Notes under the pieces: model-generated
What the model was told of the DNA's origin: nothing
The model's database searches: none
What the model saw: the letters and a program-made list of their open reading frames with translations, nothing else
Part shown: piece by piece, positions 1 to 7,773 of the stretch
How positions within the stretch are numbered: the first letter of the stretch is position 1
Layout: the number at the start of each line of letters is the position of its first letter
Translations under genes and position numbers: made by a program
NCBI GenBank assembly: GCA_963837945.1
Contig: CAWIQD010000002.1
Span: forward strand, 124,001-188,000
DNA length: 64,000 bases
Reading direction: 5' to 3'
DNA from: CAVUBL01 sp963837945
Lineage (GTDB): Bacteria; Acidobacteriota; Thermoanaerobaculia; Multivoradales; DATKCC01

Positions 1-29
1 CAGCCGCCCGCACCAGCGATGGGTTCTAC
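1..29 (-). repeat. attC site, cut by window edge
   Basis: On the minus strand the core GTAGAAC (29-23) overlaps the stop codon of the DUF4238 gene and is followed by bases nearly identical to the left arm of the attC at 912-970. The right arm and the second core lie outside the window. The core is the reverse complement of GTTCTAC, which opens this cassette at 918-912. Confidence 0.75.
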
Positions 30-892
30 GCTCCTCCCCAAAGGATTCGACTGAGATATGGGGTCTGTTTGTTTGCGATGACAGGAATCCAATCAGGTGT
101 GTCTCGATGGAAAATGAAGCGCGTAGCTTTAGACGCCACACGCCTATTCACCTCCCGGGCGTATCTCGCAGATAACTCAACGTACTCCGGAGAGCGCCGC
201 TGGCGACTCTGCCGATCACCGAAGAGCACAACTTCGCTAGATATCGAAAACGTGAGCTCAGACTCTGGACGTCCTACCCCATAGGCCGTGAAGAAGAACA
301 CCGGATTGTCGCTCGTTATAAGGAAGGAAGGGCCGGAAGTCACTCCAAACCGCCATCTCATGGAGTACAGAGCATTGACCATATTCTTTGTAGGCCAAGG
401 CATGCGAATGCTCTCGATAACACTCTGAGGAGGCTGATCCTTGAACTTGCGCCGACAACTTTCCATTTCAGCTAGTCGGCGATCTATCAGCTGATCCTCG
501 ACCTCGTCATCCCCCCGGAACGCCTCGATCTCGCGACATACTTCTGTGACGGTCTCGTCCAGAACCCCAGGAAGTATATCGAGTGCCTTTCGCCTCCTCT
601 CCGGCACCCTCATCATCAGGACGCCAATGTAGTAAGCCAATCGTGCCTTCTGTTGGGGAGTGATGGCCTCTCGGTCACGTATCGCTTGGATGACAGCATT
701 GCCCGGTGCCTCGACATTCCGATTCAGCTCTTCTTCAACGTCATCGTCGTAGAAGCCATGAACGGCGCCCACCTTGCCAACCCCTGCCCGGAAGAACTTC
801 TGAGCAGCTTTGTCGAAGACCCAGACTTGATCCCCAGAGTCTTCGCAGCAGAAACCCTTGAGGTAGAACCTCGGAACGTAGTGATTTAGCAT
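26..892 (-). CDS. DUF4238 domain protein, integron cassette gene
   Basis: The 288-aa protein opens with the N-terminal signature of DUF4238 (HYVPRFYLKGF within the first 15 residues). This family of unknown biochemical function is common near mobile elements. No signal peptide or membrane segment is visible. The start ATG lies about 20 bases after the core that begins the cassette, and the stop TAG sits inside the 3' core, so the gene fills the cassette. Codon usage is less GC-biased than in the chromosomal genes, which fits acquisition by transfer. Function is unknown; a host-defence or toxin role would be speculation from context only. Confidence 0.8.
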   Translation of the reverse strand: MLNHYVPRFYLKGFCCEDSGDQVWVFDKAAQKFFRAGVGKVGAVHGFYDDDVEEELNRNVEAPGNAVIQAIRDREAITPQQKARLAYYIGVLMMRVPERRRKALDILPGVLDETVTEVCREIEAFRGDDEVEDQLIDRRLAEMESCRRKFKDQPPQSVIESIRMPWPTKNMVNALYSMRWRFGVTSGPSFLITSDNPVFFFTAYGVGRPESELTFSISSEVVLFGDRQSRQRRSPEYVELSARYAREVNRRVASKATRFIFHRDTPDWIPVIANKQTPYLSRILWGGA

Positions 893-911
893 TCCCCACT
901 GTCTCTAATGC

Positions 912-970
912 GTAGAACGGGTTGGAGCTGTGCGGCGGCGCCAGCCGCCCGCACCAGCGAGGGGTTAGCT
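912..970 (-). repeat. attC recombination site
   Basis: Read on the minus strand, core AGCTAAC (970-964) and core GTTCTAC (918-912) bracket 45 bases that fold on themselves (arms GGTGCGGGCGG and CCGCCGCAC are near-complementary). The stop codon TAA of the upstream DUF5063-like gene is embedded in AGCTAAC. The two cores differ, as expected when neighbouring cassettes carry different core variants. Confidence 0.85.
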
Positions 971-1468
971 ACCATCGGTTCGATCACTCCCGTCCCGGCA
1001 GGCGAGGAACGACCACGCAGCCCGGATAGCTGATGTGGCATGCTCGCCCCAGTGTACCGGGAACCAAAAGCGCCAGTGGTCAGCTGCTTCCTGGCGCCGT
1101 CCATTTCGGTAAAGCACAAGGCCCGGAGCAAGATCGGAGTAAATATCTCCAAGGTCATCTGCAAGATCGCCAACGACAGGTTCCTCCGCTGGCACAGCAA
1201 GGTTGTTGAATACCTCCGAATAATATTGCAGAGGAAGGTTTGCTGCTCGTGCTCTGACTTGCGCCACCTCCGATCGATCTACCTCCAGCGACGACGGCTC
1301 CCCCTCGGACCATCCCAAGGCGCAGCCGGCCGAGATGAGATCCGCCAGCAGCTGACACACCGTAACCAAGTCCTTCTCTGGTGCCGGCGCCTCGGAGAAG
1401 GCCCAACTACTCAGGCGTTCAGCCACAGAGGCGAAGTGGTCAACAGGGCTGGATGTTTGGTCACGCAC
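965..1468 (-). CDS. DUF5063-like protein, integron cassette gene
   Basis: The 167-aa soluble protein has a C-terminal segment (about residues 130-155, with DHWRFWFPVHWGEHA) that resembles the HW..HWG..A motif of DUF5063, a family with no assigned biochemical role. The GTG start lies only a few bases after the core GTTAGCT, and the TAA stop is inside the core AGCTAAC, so the cassette is almost entirely coding. No ribosome binding site precedes the start because the core box occupies that place. Expression may therefore depend on read-through or translational coupling. Family assignment is moderate; function is unknown. Confidence 0.65.
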   Translation of the reverse strand: MRDQTSSPVDHFASVAERLSSWAFSEAPAPEKDLVTVCQLLADLISAGCALGWSEGEPSSLEVDRSEVAQVRARAANLPLQYYSEVFNNLAVPAEEPVVGDLADDLGDIYSDLAPGLVLYRNGRRQEAADHWRFWFPVHWGEHATSAIRAAWSFLACRDGSDRTDGS

Positions 1469-1471
1469 GGT

Positions 1472-1603
1472 AGCTAACGATGAGGCGTTTCAGCGGCGTC
1501 GGGTGAAGGCGTCGGCCACGGCATCGGTGTTGATCCTTCCTTGCGCTGCCACCTGGCGAAGCCTCGGGCGGTCTCGACGCCCGCTGGAGACGCTGGGTTG
1601 AAC
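1472..1603 (-). repeat. Long attC site, 132 bp
   Basis: On the minus strand the site opens with GTTCAAC (1603-1597), a perfect RYYYAAC box, and closes with GTTAGCT (1478-1472). The left arm (AGCGTCTC then CAGCGGGCGTCG) pairs with the right arm (CGACGCCGCTG then AAACGCC) with a single extra unpaired base, the usual attC asymmetry. The loop between the arms is unusually long, about 75 bases. Confidence 0.7.
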
Positions 1604-3188
1604 AGCCGGGCTCGTCGTTGGCAGTCTCTCGGTTTCAGCTATGGGGATTGTACCAGAGATCGGAGGTTCCTGGAACGCTCTCGGAGCGGCGTGAGGGGCC
1701 CGACGGCAGGTGGGCCGTGCGGGAAGATGGCGCCGAGGGGTACGCCGTGGGTCCCGCGACCGGCTCCCAGGGGCTGATGACGGTTTCCGGCTTCGCGAAG
1801 AGCGCACCCCGCCCGGCGGCGCCTCCCTGGCGAGTTGTCGGCGGAGGCCCTCTCATGCCAGCGATCGTCCCACGGCGAGGCCGGGAGGGGGGATCCCAGA
1901 CCGCTCACTTCCGGCGACGACGACCAGGGCCAGCCCGCAGACCGGGCAGCGCGGGCCTCGATCGGCTTGGGGCCCACGGTGCCGGCTCCCGATCCTCCGG
2001 CGCGCCTCGGCCCACTCGGGACCGGGCTCGATCGCGCCCCGGGCCTGCTCGAGCAGCTCCCGGCTCCTCGGGGCGTAGAGCCCGTAGGAGCGCACCATCT
2101 TCATGCCCGGCGGTGGGACGTGCTGGAGGAGGCGGCCGAGAAACTCGCCGACCGCGAGGCGCATCACCTTCGCCTTCGGCCGGCCGCCGGCGTCGGCCTC
2201 ACGGAAGTCCCCGTAGCGGAAGGCGACCTCCCGGCCGTCGAAGCCCACGAGGCGGCTGTTCTTCAAGGGGCCGCCCTTCAAGTAGCGAGCCAGGTAAACG
2301 GCCACCCCCTCACCGTGGCGGTAGGGGGCTTCGAGGCGCACATTCCACTTGCGCCGCCGCGCCTTGGTGACGATGCGCAGAGCCTCGGCGAGCGAGAGAT
2401 CGCCGGGCAGCTCGATCTCCCCACTGCGGAGAAGAGCCTCCAACGCGTCGCAAAACCGTTGTCGGAAGTCGTGTCGCACCTGGCGGTAGGGCAAGAGATA
2501 CCCGTTGCGGATCGCCCGCCACGTCCCGTTTGCAGCGAGCCCACCTCCGACCACCAGGCAGTGGACATGCGGATGGGCCACCAGGGTCCGGCCCCAGGTG
2601 TGGAGCGCCGCGATCCAGCCCGGCCGAGCCTGCCCGAGACGCCGCTCCTCGCCCAGCAAGCTCCGCAGCGTCTCGGCCGAGACCTCGAAGAGCAGATCTC
2701 CGATCTTGCGCGGGTTCCACCGCCAGAGGCGCCGGAACTGCCAGGGGATCGTGAAGATGACGTGGTAGTGATCCGTCGGCAGCAGGAGCTCACGCTTCGC
2801 CGCCAGCCACGACTCGATCTTGCCCCAGGAGCACTGCGGGCACATCCGGTGCCGGCACGAGTTGTACCAGACACCCTGGACGTGGCCCGCCGGGCAGCGC
2901 TTCGTGTGGCCCCCGAGAGCTGCCGTGCGGCAGTGCAACAGAGCCTTGGCCGCCCGAGCCACGTACCCCGGTAGCTTCCGCTCTTCGAGCAGTCGCGCCA
3001 GCCCGGAGCGCAGGATCTCCTGGATCGTCCATCCCATACCCTCCTATGACGGAATCCGGCGCTACGATCTCGCAGCAAACTCCAGGATCGGCCGCCATCA
3101 TCCCACCCCGGCCTTGCCTCAGGAAGGGTTTCTCAGTACGATCAGAAAGGCTTTTGGAGGGCAACAATCCGCGAAGCGGTCTGTTCAA
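1598..3188 (-). mobile_element. Cassette unit carrying an IS91-family transposase
   Basis: The segment begins on the minus strand at GTTGAAC (3189-3183) and ends at GTTCAAC (1603-1597). These are exact reverse complements, as in a genuine cassette. It contains one transposase gene, about 150 bases of leader and about 250 bases of trailer. IS91-type elements insert next to GAAC/CAAG without target duplication, and GAAC/GTTC occurs at both borders. So an IS91-like insertion that happens to mimic core boxes is the alternative reading. Confidence 0.55.
1853..3037 (-). CDS. tnpA: IS91-family HUH/Y2 transposase
   Basis: The 394-aa protein has the complete layout of an IS91/ISCR transposase. An N-terminal cysteine cluster (C36, C48, C61, C66, C69) forms the zinc-binding transposase domain. 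The HUH metal-binding motif is HPHVHC (155-160). A two-tyrosine motif YLARY (Y248 and Y252) would attack DNA in rolling-circle transposition. The reading frame is intact, so the enzyme could be active. Such transposases mobilise neighbouring DNA by one-ended transposition and are often found near integrons. Terminal sequences (oriIS, terIS) could not be fixed by eye. Confidence 0.9.
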   Translation of the reverse strand: MGWTIQEILRSGLARLLEERKLPGYVARAAKALLHCRTAALGGHTKRCPAGHVQGVWYNSCRHRMCPQCSWGKIESWLAAKRELLLPTDHYHVIFTIPWQFRRLWRWNPRKIGDLLFEVSAETLRSLLGEERRLGQARPGWIAALHTWGRTLVAHPHVHCLVVGGGLAANGTWRAIRNGYLLPYRQVRHDFRQRFCDALEALLRSGEIELPGDLSLAEALRIVTKARRRKWNVRLEAPYRHGEGVAVYLARYLKGGPLKNSRLVGFDGREVAFRYGDFREADAGGRPKAKVMRLAVGEFLGRLLQHVPPPGMKMVRSYGLYAPRSRELLEQARGAIEPGPEWAEARRRIGSRHRGPQADRGPRCPVCGLALVVVAGSERSGIPPPGLAVGRSLA

Positions 3189-3236
3189 CGGCCCGAGCAT
3201 GAGCGGCGGGGCGACAGACGCTCAATCCTGCGAGGC
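3183..3236 (-). repeat. Degenerate attC after the HEPN cassette
   Basis: On the minus strand GTTGAAC (3189-3183), a perfect GTTRRRY box, is preceded by a short pairing GAGCGT...ATGCTC about 20 bases apart. The expected left core GGCTAAC (complement of the cassette's 5' core) is not present; the nearest sequence is GGATTGA, which overlaps the stop codon. The site looks decayed or rearranged. Confidence 0.45.
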
Positions 3237-4853
3237 AGACTCATCCGCCCGCTCGATGCTCTTGTTAGCCGTCTTCTCAAGCCACGCACGGTTCCAAGCA
3301 ACACGATACCTTCCGCGCTGCTCAACCGTAGAGCCGAGTATATCTGGTGCCTTGATGCGAGAGATCCTCGAGATCTGAACAGTGCAGACAAGATCCTCGT
3401 GAAGGCCGAACGCCTTGAGTCGCCGAACCCGGTAGTCGCGCTGGACAACACCAATTCGGACCCAACCAAGCGGCAGCCACCTGAGGCCCCTCGTTCTCCT
3501 CCGAGCCGAGCGAGTGGCCTGTCGCAGGATGTTTCGCAGATTCTGGAGAATCTCCTCTGGTTCCGGTGATCCGGTTTGGGTCTCGAACAGCACAGTGCCA
3601 TTCAGAACAGTCCGAAGACCATTGCGGTGCAACTGTGCCCGCCGAACCTTCAGCTCCGGATGCCCCGCAGTCAGCCGAGCGGAGCGTAGAGCCGCACGGC
3701 CCACGGAGAGGAAGATCCTAAAGAGAGAATCGACCTTGCCAAACAAGCGAGGAAGTTGAACGTGCGGCGCAAAGAAGAGCCCATCCTCTTCAAGAACGCC
3801 CTGGTAGTCGGATTCGGACGTGGGCCCCGCCTCTCGGACGGCCGCCAATCTTCGCCCATCGAAAGCCGCGAATCCGGGCAACGCCACTTGCGACCTGAGC
3901 GAAAAGAAGTATCGGTCGTAGCCCGGAGCAAGGTACTCGCATAAGACCGCTGTCAGGAAGCAATAGTACTGAACCTTGAGGGAATCTCGGGTGCTTGGGC
4001 GAGCGTAGAGGATGAGCTGGCTGCCTTGAGGCACCGTAGATTGCACGGCGCCCTCGACTCGCCACCATGGCGACTCCGTCTCCGCGCACAGCTCCTCAAG
4101 CAGGACCGCGCGAGGCGGCTCCCGGCTTGAAGCCGGACGCGAAAGGAAGAAGATGCGCGACGCGAGTGCGATGCCATTGCAGATATCGACAAGATCATCT
4201 AACAACCGGATTACCTCTGTTGTTGCCAGTGTCTCGGAGTTTCCCTTCTTGTCTGTGTACTCCACTTCGTTGCGACCAAATGCGACACCGCCATGCGCTA
4301 TTCCGTTTCGCACGATGTGGCGATAGGCGCCGACCAGAGGCTCGTAAGCAGTACCGCTCAGCTCCTGCACGGCATTAAAAAGATCCAGACCATCGGTTCC
4401 GGCGCCACGCGAGGTGCGTTGAAACCAAGCAACGTTGTGAATAAACGGGTAGAGGACACCCTCGACGAGGCGAAGATACGCCGGATGCACTTGGCGGTCG
4501 AGGAATCTCAAGGTGTCATAGTCGTCGAAGCCCTCGGACGTCTCGTGCCAATCTTCGACGTTGATCTCACTCAGAAATAAATGGGCTGAGCTGATGCGCG
4601 CCAGATGCTCATCCAGATAGGCCTTCAGCTCAAGAGGTCTGCTTGATGTGAGGTCAAAAAGAAAGCCTAGGTAGCCTCGTTGCGCCTCTCTTGAATAGTA
4701 TCGCTGAGGGCTCTCCGAGAGGTATTGAAACAGCGAAAGAACTTGGCCATCGGCACAACTCGCCGTTTCCGGCAACCGGCGTAGCAACTCCGACCGTTGC
4801 CAGTCGTGCTCATGCTGTAGCGGTATGTTTCGCCAAACACTACGAAGAGACAT
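3222..4853 (-). CDS. Large cassette protein with HEPN-like motif
   Basis: This protein of about 543 aa is unusually long for an integron cassette. Residues 182-187 read RNGIAH within a helical, hydrophobic context (AYRHIVRNGIAHGG), which matches the Rx4-6H (RNxxxH) active-site signature of HEPN ribonucleases. The rest shows no motif recognised by eye; the last 100 residues are strongly basic. The ATG at 4853 was chosen over a TTG at 4871 that lies nearer the core box. HEPN proteins act as RNases in toxin-antitoxin and abortive-infection systems, so a defence role is plausible but inferred from one motif and from the cassette setting. Confidence 0.6.
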   Translation of the reverse strand: MSLRSVWRNIPLQHEHDWQRSELLRRLPETASCADGQVLSLFQYLSESPQRYYSREAQRGYLGFLFDLTSSRPLELKAYLDEHLARISSAHLFLSEINVEDWHETSEGFDDYDTLRFLDRQVHPAYLRLVEGVLYPFIHNVAWFQRTSRGAGTDGLDLFNAVQELSGTAYEPLVGAYRHIVRNGIAHGGVAFGRNEVEYTDKKGNSETLATTEVIRLLDDLVDICNGIALASRIFFLSRPASSREPPRAVLLEELCAETESPWWRVEGAVQSTVPQGSQLILYARPSTRDSLKVQYYCFLTAVLCEYLAPGYDRYFFSLRSQVALPGFAAFDGRRLAAVREAGPTSESDYQGVLEEDGLFFAPHVQLPRLFGKVDSLFRIFLSVGRAALRSARLTAGHPELKVRRAQLHRNGLRTVLNGTVLFETQTGSPEPEEILQNLRNILRQATRSARRRTRGLRWLPLGWVRIGVVQRDYRVRRLKAFGLHEDLVCTVQISRISRIKAPDILGSTVEQRGRYRVAWNRAWLEKTANKSIERADESASQD

Positions 4854-4874
4854 ATGGGAAGGCTCGGTCAAGAC

Positions 4875-4935
4875 GGCTAACGGCTCTGCGCCTCAGCGGC
4901 GCGCGAAGCGCGACCGTTGCAGGCGCGGGTTAGCT
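4875..4935 (-). repeat. attC recombination site, classic form
   Basis: On the minus strand AGCTAAC (4935-4929) and GTTAGCC (4881-4875) bracket a strong imperfect hairpin. The outer arms GCGCCTGCA and TGAGGCGC pair with one extra G, and the inner arms pair around TCGCGCTTCGCGCG. It begins six bases after the stop codon of the 208-aa gene. Confidence 0.9.
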
Positions 4936-4941
4936 GCCAAT

Positions 4942-5568
4942 TCAACGCTTCCTCCGCAACGGAACGAATCTAGACCGAACCCAACTGATCAATTTCTTGA
5001 GATTGACACCGAATCCGAAGAAGTTCGGGCTTAGTTCCAACGCGTCTCCCAGTCCCCTCACGCTTCGATCGCCGTCGGATCCGACATACGTCTTCAGCCG
5101 CGGAACGACATTTGACAGGTCCCGGTAGTCCTCAAGCTGAGCCTCCGCCTCGGCATACAACCGATCGAGGAATGGACGAATCTCCTCATGCTGCAACGGG
5201 CGATTGATCTGGCGATTCGAAAAGGCGATGCAGAGATCCACCGCCGGCTCGATCCCTCGGACTAGTTGAACTAGAATCTCAACGTGGGCTTCCCTCACAC
5301 CACGTGGCAACTCTTCGAGAAGGCGGTCAAAATCTGCAAGGTAGCGCTGGAACAGATCGAGACTAAGCGCGGCGAATTGCCTGGCGTCTCTCTCCATCTC
5401 AAGCTTGGTGGCAATGTCGTCGACCTTCGCCGGCGCGTCCCGATAGTAATCAACTACCTCGGCGGTATGCTTTCGCCACTGTCGGAGGTGCCCAAGGATG
5501 TCTTCTAGAGCAACACCGGTATAGTCGGTCATCCCTGCCAACATTGAGCGCCTCAGATTCATTGGCAC
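4942..5568 (-). CDS. Hypothetical cassette protein, 208 aa
   Basis: The protein is acidic in its first 140 residues, rich in predicted helix (long runs of L, E, R, D) and ends in a basic tail. It contains no motif recognised by eye, no signal peptide and no clear membrane segment. Start is either GTG at 5568 or ATG two codons later (5562); neither has a convincing ribosome binding site. The cassette's 5' core (GTTAGCT at 5600-5594) and 3' core (AGCTAAC) are exact complements, so this is a complete, potentially mobile cassette. Function unknown. Confidence 0.65.
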   Translation of the reverse strand: MPMNLRRSMLAGMTDYTGVALEDILGHLRQWRKHTAEVVDYYRDAPAKVDDIATKLEMERDARQFAALSLDLFQRYLADFDRLLEELPRGVREAHVEILVQLVRGIEPAVDLCIAFSNRQINRPLQHEEIRPFLDRLYAEAEAQLEDYRDLSNVVPRLKTYVGSDGDRSVRGLGDALELSPNFFGFGVNLKKLISWVRSRFVPLRRKR

Positions 5569-5593
5569 TGTACCCAGTATGCTCCCCCGAAGC

Positions 5594-5653
5594 AGCTAAC
5601 GTTGCTGCCGGTGAGCGGCGGCGCAAGCCGTCCGTTCCACCGGCGGGTTCGAC
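5594..5653 (-). repeat. attC recombination site
   Basis: On the minus strand GTCGAAC (5653-5647) and GTTAGCT (5600-5594) bracket arms CCGGTG and CACCGG plus an inner GGCTTGCGCC stem. Translating through the site gives NPPVERTACAA, the peptide often seen when attC sites are wrongly annotated as protein C-termini. Confidence 0.85.
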
Positions 5654-6411
5654 GCCCGCTTCAGTACGGCAATGCAGGCCCTTTGGAGAGCCCGTCCGAA
5701 GGGCACGCCCAGCTCTCGAAGCAGGGAAGCGCGACCACCAGTGGGACTCCCTGGGCCTCTATGAAAGCAACGGGAGCAGACTCTACGTAGACCACGTACG
5801 GCTGCAGGGCATCGGCGATCTTCGAAGGGAGCCGCCATCTTAACTACTACGGAGCGGTTCCGGACTTGACGAAGTTCCCTCAATCGAGACCCCTCACGAC
5901 CTACCAGCGAAGCCGATGGGCGGGGGCCTTCCGGCGAGCCGAGCCTCGACTGCTTCGATAGGCCCAGTCCACTCGAAAGCGCCCCGTGGTTGATGCCAAT
6001 AATCAATTCTCTTCCCTCATCTTCGCAAGGCTGGCGAACCATTGTGTGAGCAGCGGCTCACTTCTGCCAACCTGGCCACTCGGGCCGTTTAGTCGCGGCT
6101 CCGTTCACCTTTCGGTCCTCGGCGTATGCTTCGCTGGAGTAGGAGCTTAGCTTCTCGTCGCTCGCAGGTCAAGGTCCCGTGATTAGGCTGCCGGCGGCGC
6201 GGGATAGCAGCCGGGCGCAAGGACGGGCTCCTCGGGAATGAAGATTTGGCGCGCAGCCTATCTGCGCACCCGCTGATCTCTGCCGGTGAGCTGCGGCCCT
6301 GAGTCCAGCCCACATGGCGAGCGCGCGTGGGAAGGGGCCATCTGTGCCAAAGAAGCCCGGGATGGCGGCCTATCCAGCGGTCTGGTCCACGGCCGCGTGC
6401 CACCAACGGGT
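5654..6411. other. First cassette and attI-side region, no secure gene
   Basis: About 760 bases lie between the first attC and the integrase remnant. The cassette ending at 5653 should open with a GTTCGAC core on the minus strand; I do not find one here, so its 5' end is lost or altered. A minus-strand frame at about 5680-5850 reads like protein (KIADALQPYVVYVESAPVAF), but it follows two in-frame stop codons and has no start, so it looks like a gene fragment. No attI could be recognised. Confidence 0.5.
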
Positions 6412-7056
6412 TTACAGAGAGTCGGCGGGGCTCCGCAGATCGCGAGCGTGGATTCTACGAACGGACTCCAGGTGCCGAAGAAGAGGGATCTTGAGCCGCT
6501 CCGGAAGCATGGACACCCGGCTCTTGCCCCCTTTCCCGTCGCACACGATGACCTGCCGATACTGGAAGTCGAGGTCCTTGACGCGCAGCTGCAATCCCTC
6601 CCTCAGCCGTAGCCCAGAGCTATAGATAATGAGCACGACGAGCCGAGCCGGGCCCTGGAGGTGTTCAAGCACCTGCTGCACCTCGGTTCGAGTCAGCACC
6701 ACCGGAACCTTCCGGTGCCGCTTCGCCCGGACGGCGTCGAGGTCGCCGAGCTCGCGGTCGAGGACATGCCGGTAGAGGAACAGGAGAGCGCTCAGGGCCT
6801 GGTTCTGGGTGGAGGTGCTGACGTGGCGCTTGGTGGCCAGGTGCGTGAGGAAGGCGGTGACCTCGTGCTCGGCCGGGAGTGGCCGGGCTCTGTAGAGAAG
6901 GACGCGATCCGCGAGCGAGATCTCCCGCCGGAGTGTTTGAAGGGCCTCTTGACTTCTGCTCGCTCTTGGCGTAAGGTGGGCGGTAGATCGAAGGAGCTGG
7001 AGAGAGGAGGACGACGACAGGAAGCGAGCTGAACCGCAGCGCCACGACTCGGACAT
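6412..7056 (-). pseudogene. intI: Truncated integron integrase (IntI)
   Basis: The 214-aa product is a tyrosine recombinase fragment of the IntI type. It contains STQNQALSALLFLYRHVL (about 81-98) and the box 1 arginine in SGLRLREGLQLRVKDLDF, both strongly IntI-like, then the DGKGGKSRVSMLP loop. It stops shortly after RRIHARDL. It therefore lacks the IntI-specific insert, box 2 (HxxR) and the catalytic tyrosine. The N-terminus is also abnormal: the usual RHYSxRTE region is replaced by unrelated sequence. The enzyme must be inactive. It lies on the same strand as, and upstream of, the cassettes. Confidence 0.85.
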
Positions 7057-7185
7057 CTACGAAGCCCGCGATCCGGCAGCGCCTTTACCAGGTGCTGGTC
7101 GAGCCGCCGCCGGACGCCACGAGGAACCAGGCCACGAAGCGGGCACGGCGGGGGATGACGCCCACCGCCGCGCCCTGGCCGACAC

Positions 7186-7773
7186 ATGGAGACCAGATCC
7201 ATGAGCCAGCGTGATCCGAAGTGTAGCAACCCTTCGTTCGTCTCGTCCCCGGAAGTCGAAACCGTCGGGCGCGACGGGTCTTCCCTCCGCCACTCCCCCA
7301 ACGCCTTTTCGGCGAGCTTCCTCGCCGAGCTCGCCCGGCGCGATCCGGCGCCGGCGACGCCCGAGGCCGACCTTGCCGGCCCGTGGCGGGTGACGGCGCT
7401 CTACAAAAGCGGCGGCGAGCCCCGGTGGGGCTGCATCGCCGCCGGCGAGCGCGCGCCGCGGCTCGTGCTCCAGGCGCCGGACCTCGCCTACCTCGCGGCG
7501 GCCGCCCTCGCGGTCGCCGAGCGGCCGTCCGGCTTTCGGTTCCAGGAGGACGCCGAACGCCGGCTCCATCTCCTCTGGCACGGCCGGCCGGTGGGCACCT
7601 CGACCGGCCTGATCCCGGTGGGGGGCGACACGCTCCCGCTCCAGCTCTCCGGCCTGGCCGACCTCCGGGTCCAGCCGCTCGCCTTCGCCCACTACCTGCT
7701 CTCGGTGCCGGACGAAACGCTCCGGCGCAGCGGGCGGATCTTGATGGAGCTGCTCCGGGAGGCGGGACGATGA
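7186..7773 (+). CDS. Hypothetical protein, 195 aa
   Basis: I do not recognise this protein. The first 45 residues look disordered (S, P and charged residues). Residues 50-195 look like a compact mixed alpha/beta domain ending in a helix. There is no signal peptide, membrane segment or metal motif. The gene overlaps the next one by the ATGA arrangement, so the two are almost certainly translated together and may act together. It lies directly beyond the integrase remnant but has the GC-rich codon usage of the chromosome. Confidence 0.65.
   Translation: METRSMSQRDPKCSNPSFVSSPEVETVGRDGSSLRHSPNAFSASFLAELARRDPAPATPEADLAGPWRVTALYKSGGEPRWGCIAAGERAPRLVLQAPDLAYLAAAALAVAERPSGFRFQEDAERRLHLLWHGRPVGTSTGLIPVGGDTLPLQLSGLADLRVQPLAFAHYLLSVPDETLRRSGRILMELLREAGR

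Larger units (their letters stand above)
1..7056 (-). mobile_element. Remnant integron with minus-strand cassette array
   Basis: This stretch holds a truncated integron integrase followed on the same strand by six consecutive cassette-like units, all transcribed leftwards. Seen directly: 7-bp core boxes (AGCTAAC/GTTAGCT types) flank imperfect inverted repeats of about 60 bp between nearly every pair of genes, each ORF ends within or next to a core box, and genes start within tens of bases of the previous core. Base composition is visibly less GC-rich than the rest of the window. Integrase and cassettes point the same way, which is the inverted layout described for a few integrons. The array runs off the left edge. 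Confidence 0.85.

Noticed and set aside
1490..1852. Plus- and minus-strand frames between the DUF5063-like gene and the transposase
   Set aside because: They overlap the long attC and the non-coding tail of the IS91-like element, are Arg/Pro-rich and show no conserved features.
5596..6042. 148-residue minus-strand frame running into the attC
   Set aside because: Its last 20 residues are a translation of the attC at 5594-5653 and the stop is in the core box. The rest shows no consistent protein character, so it is not a gene as drawn.
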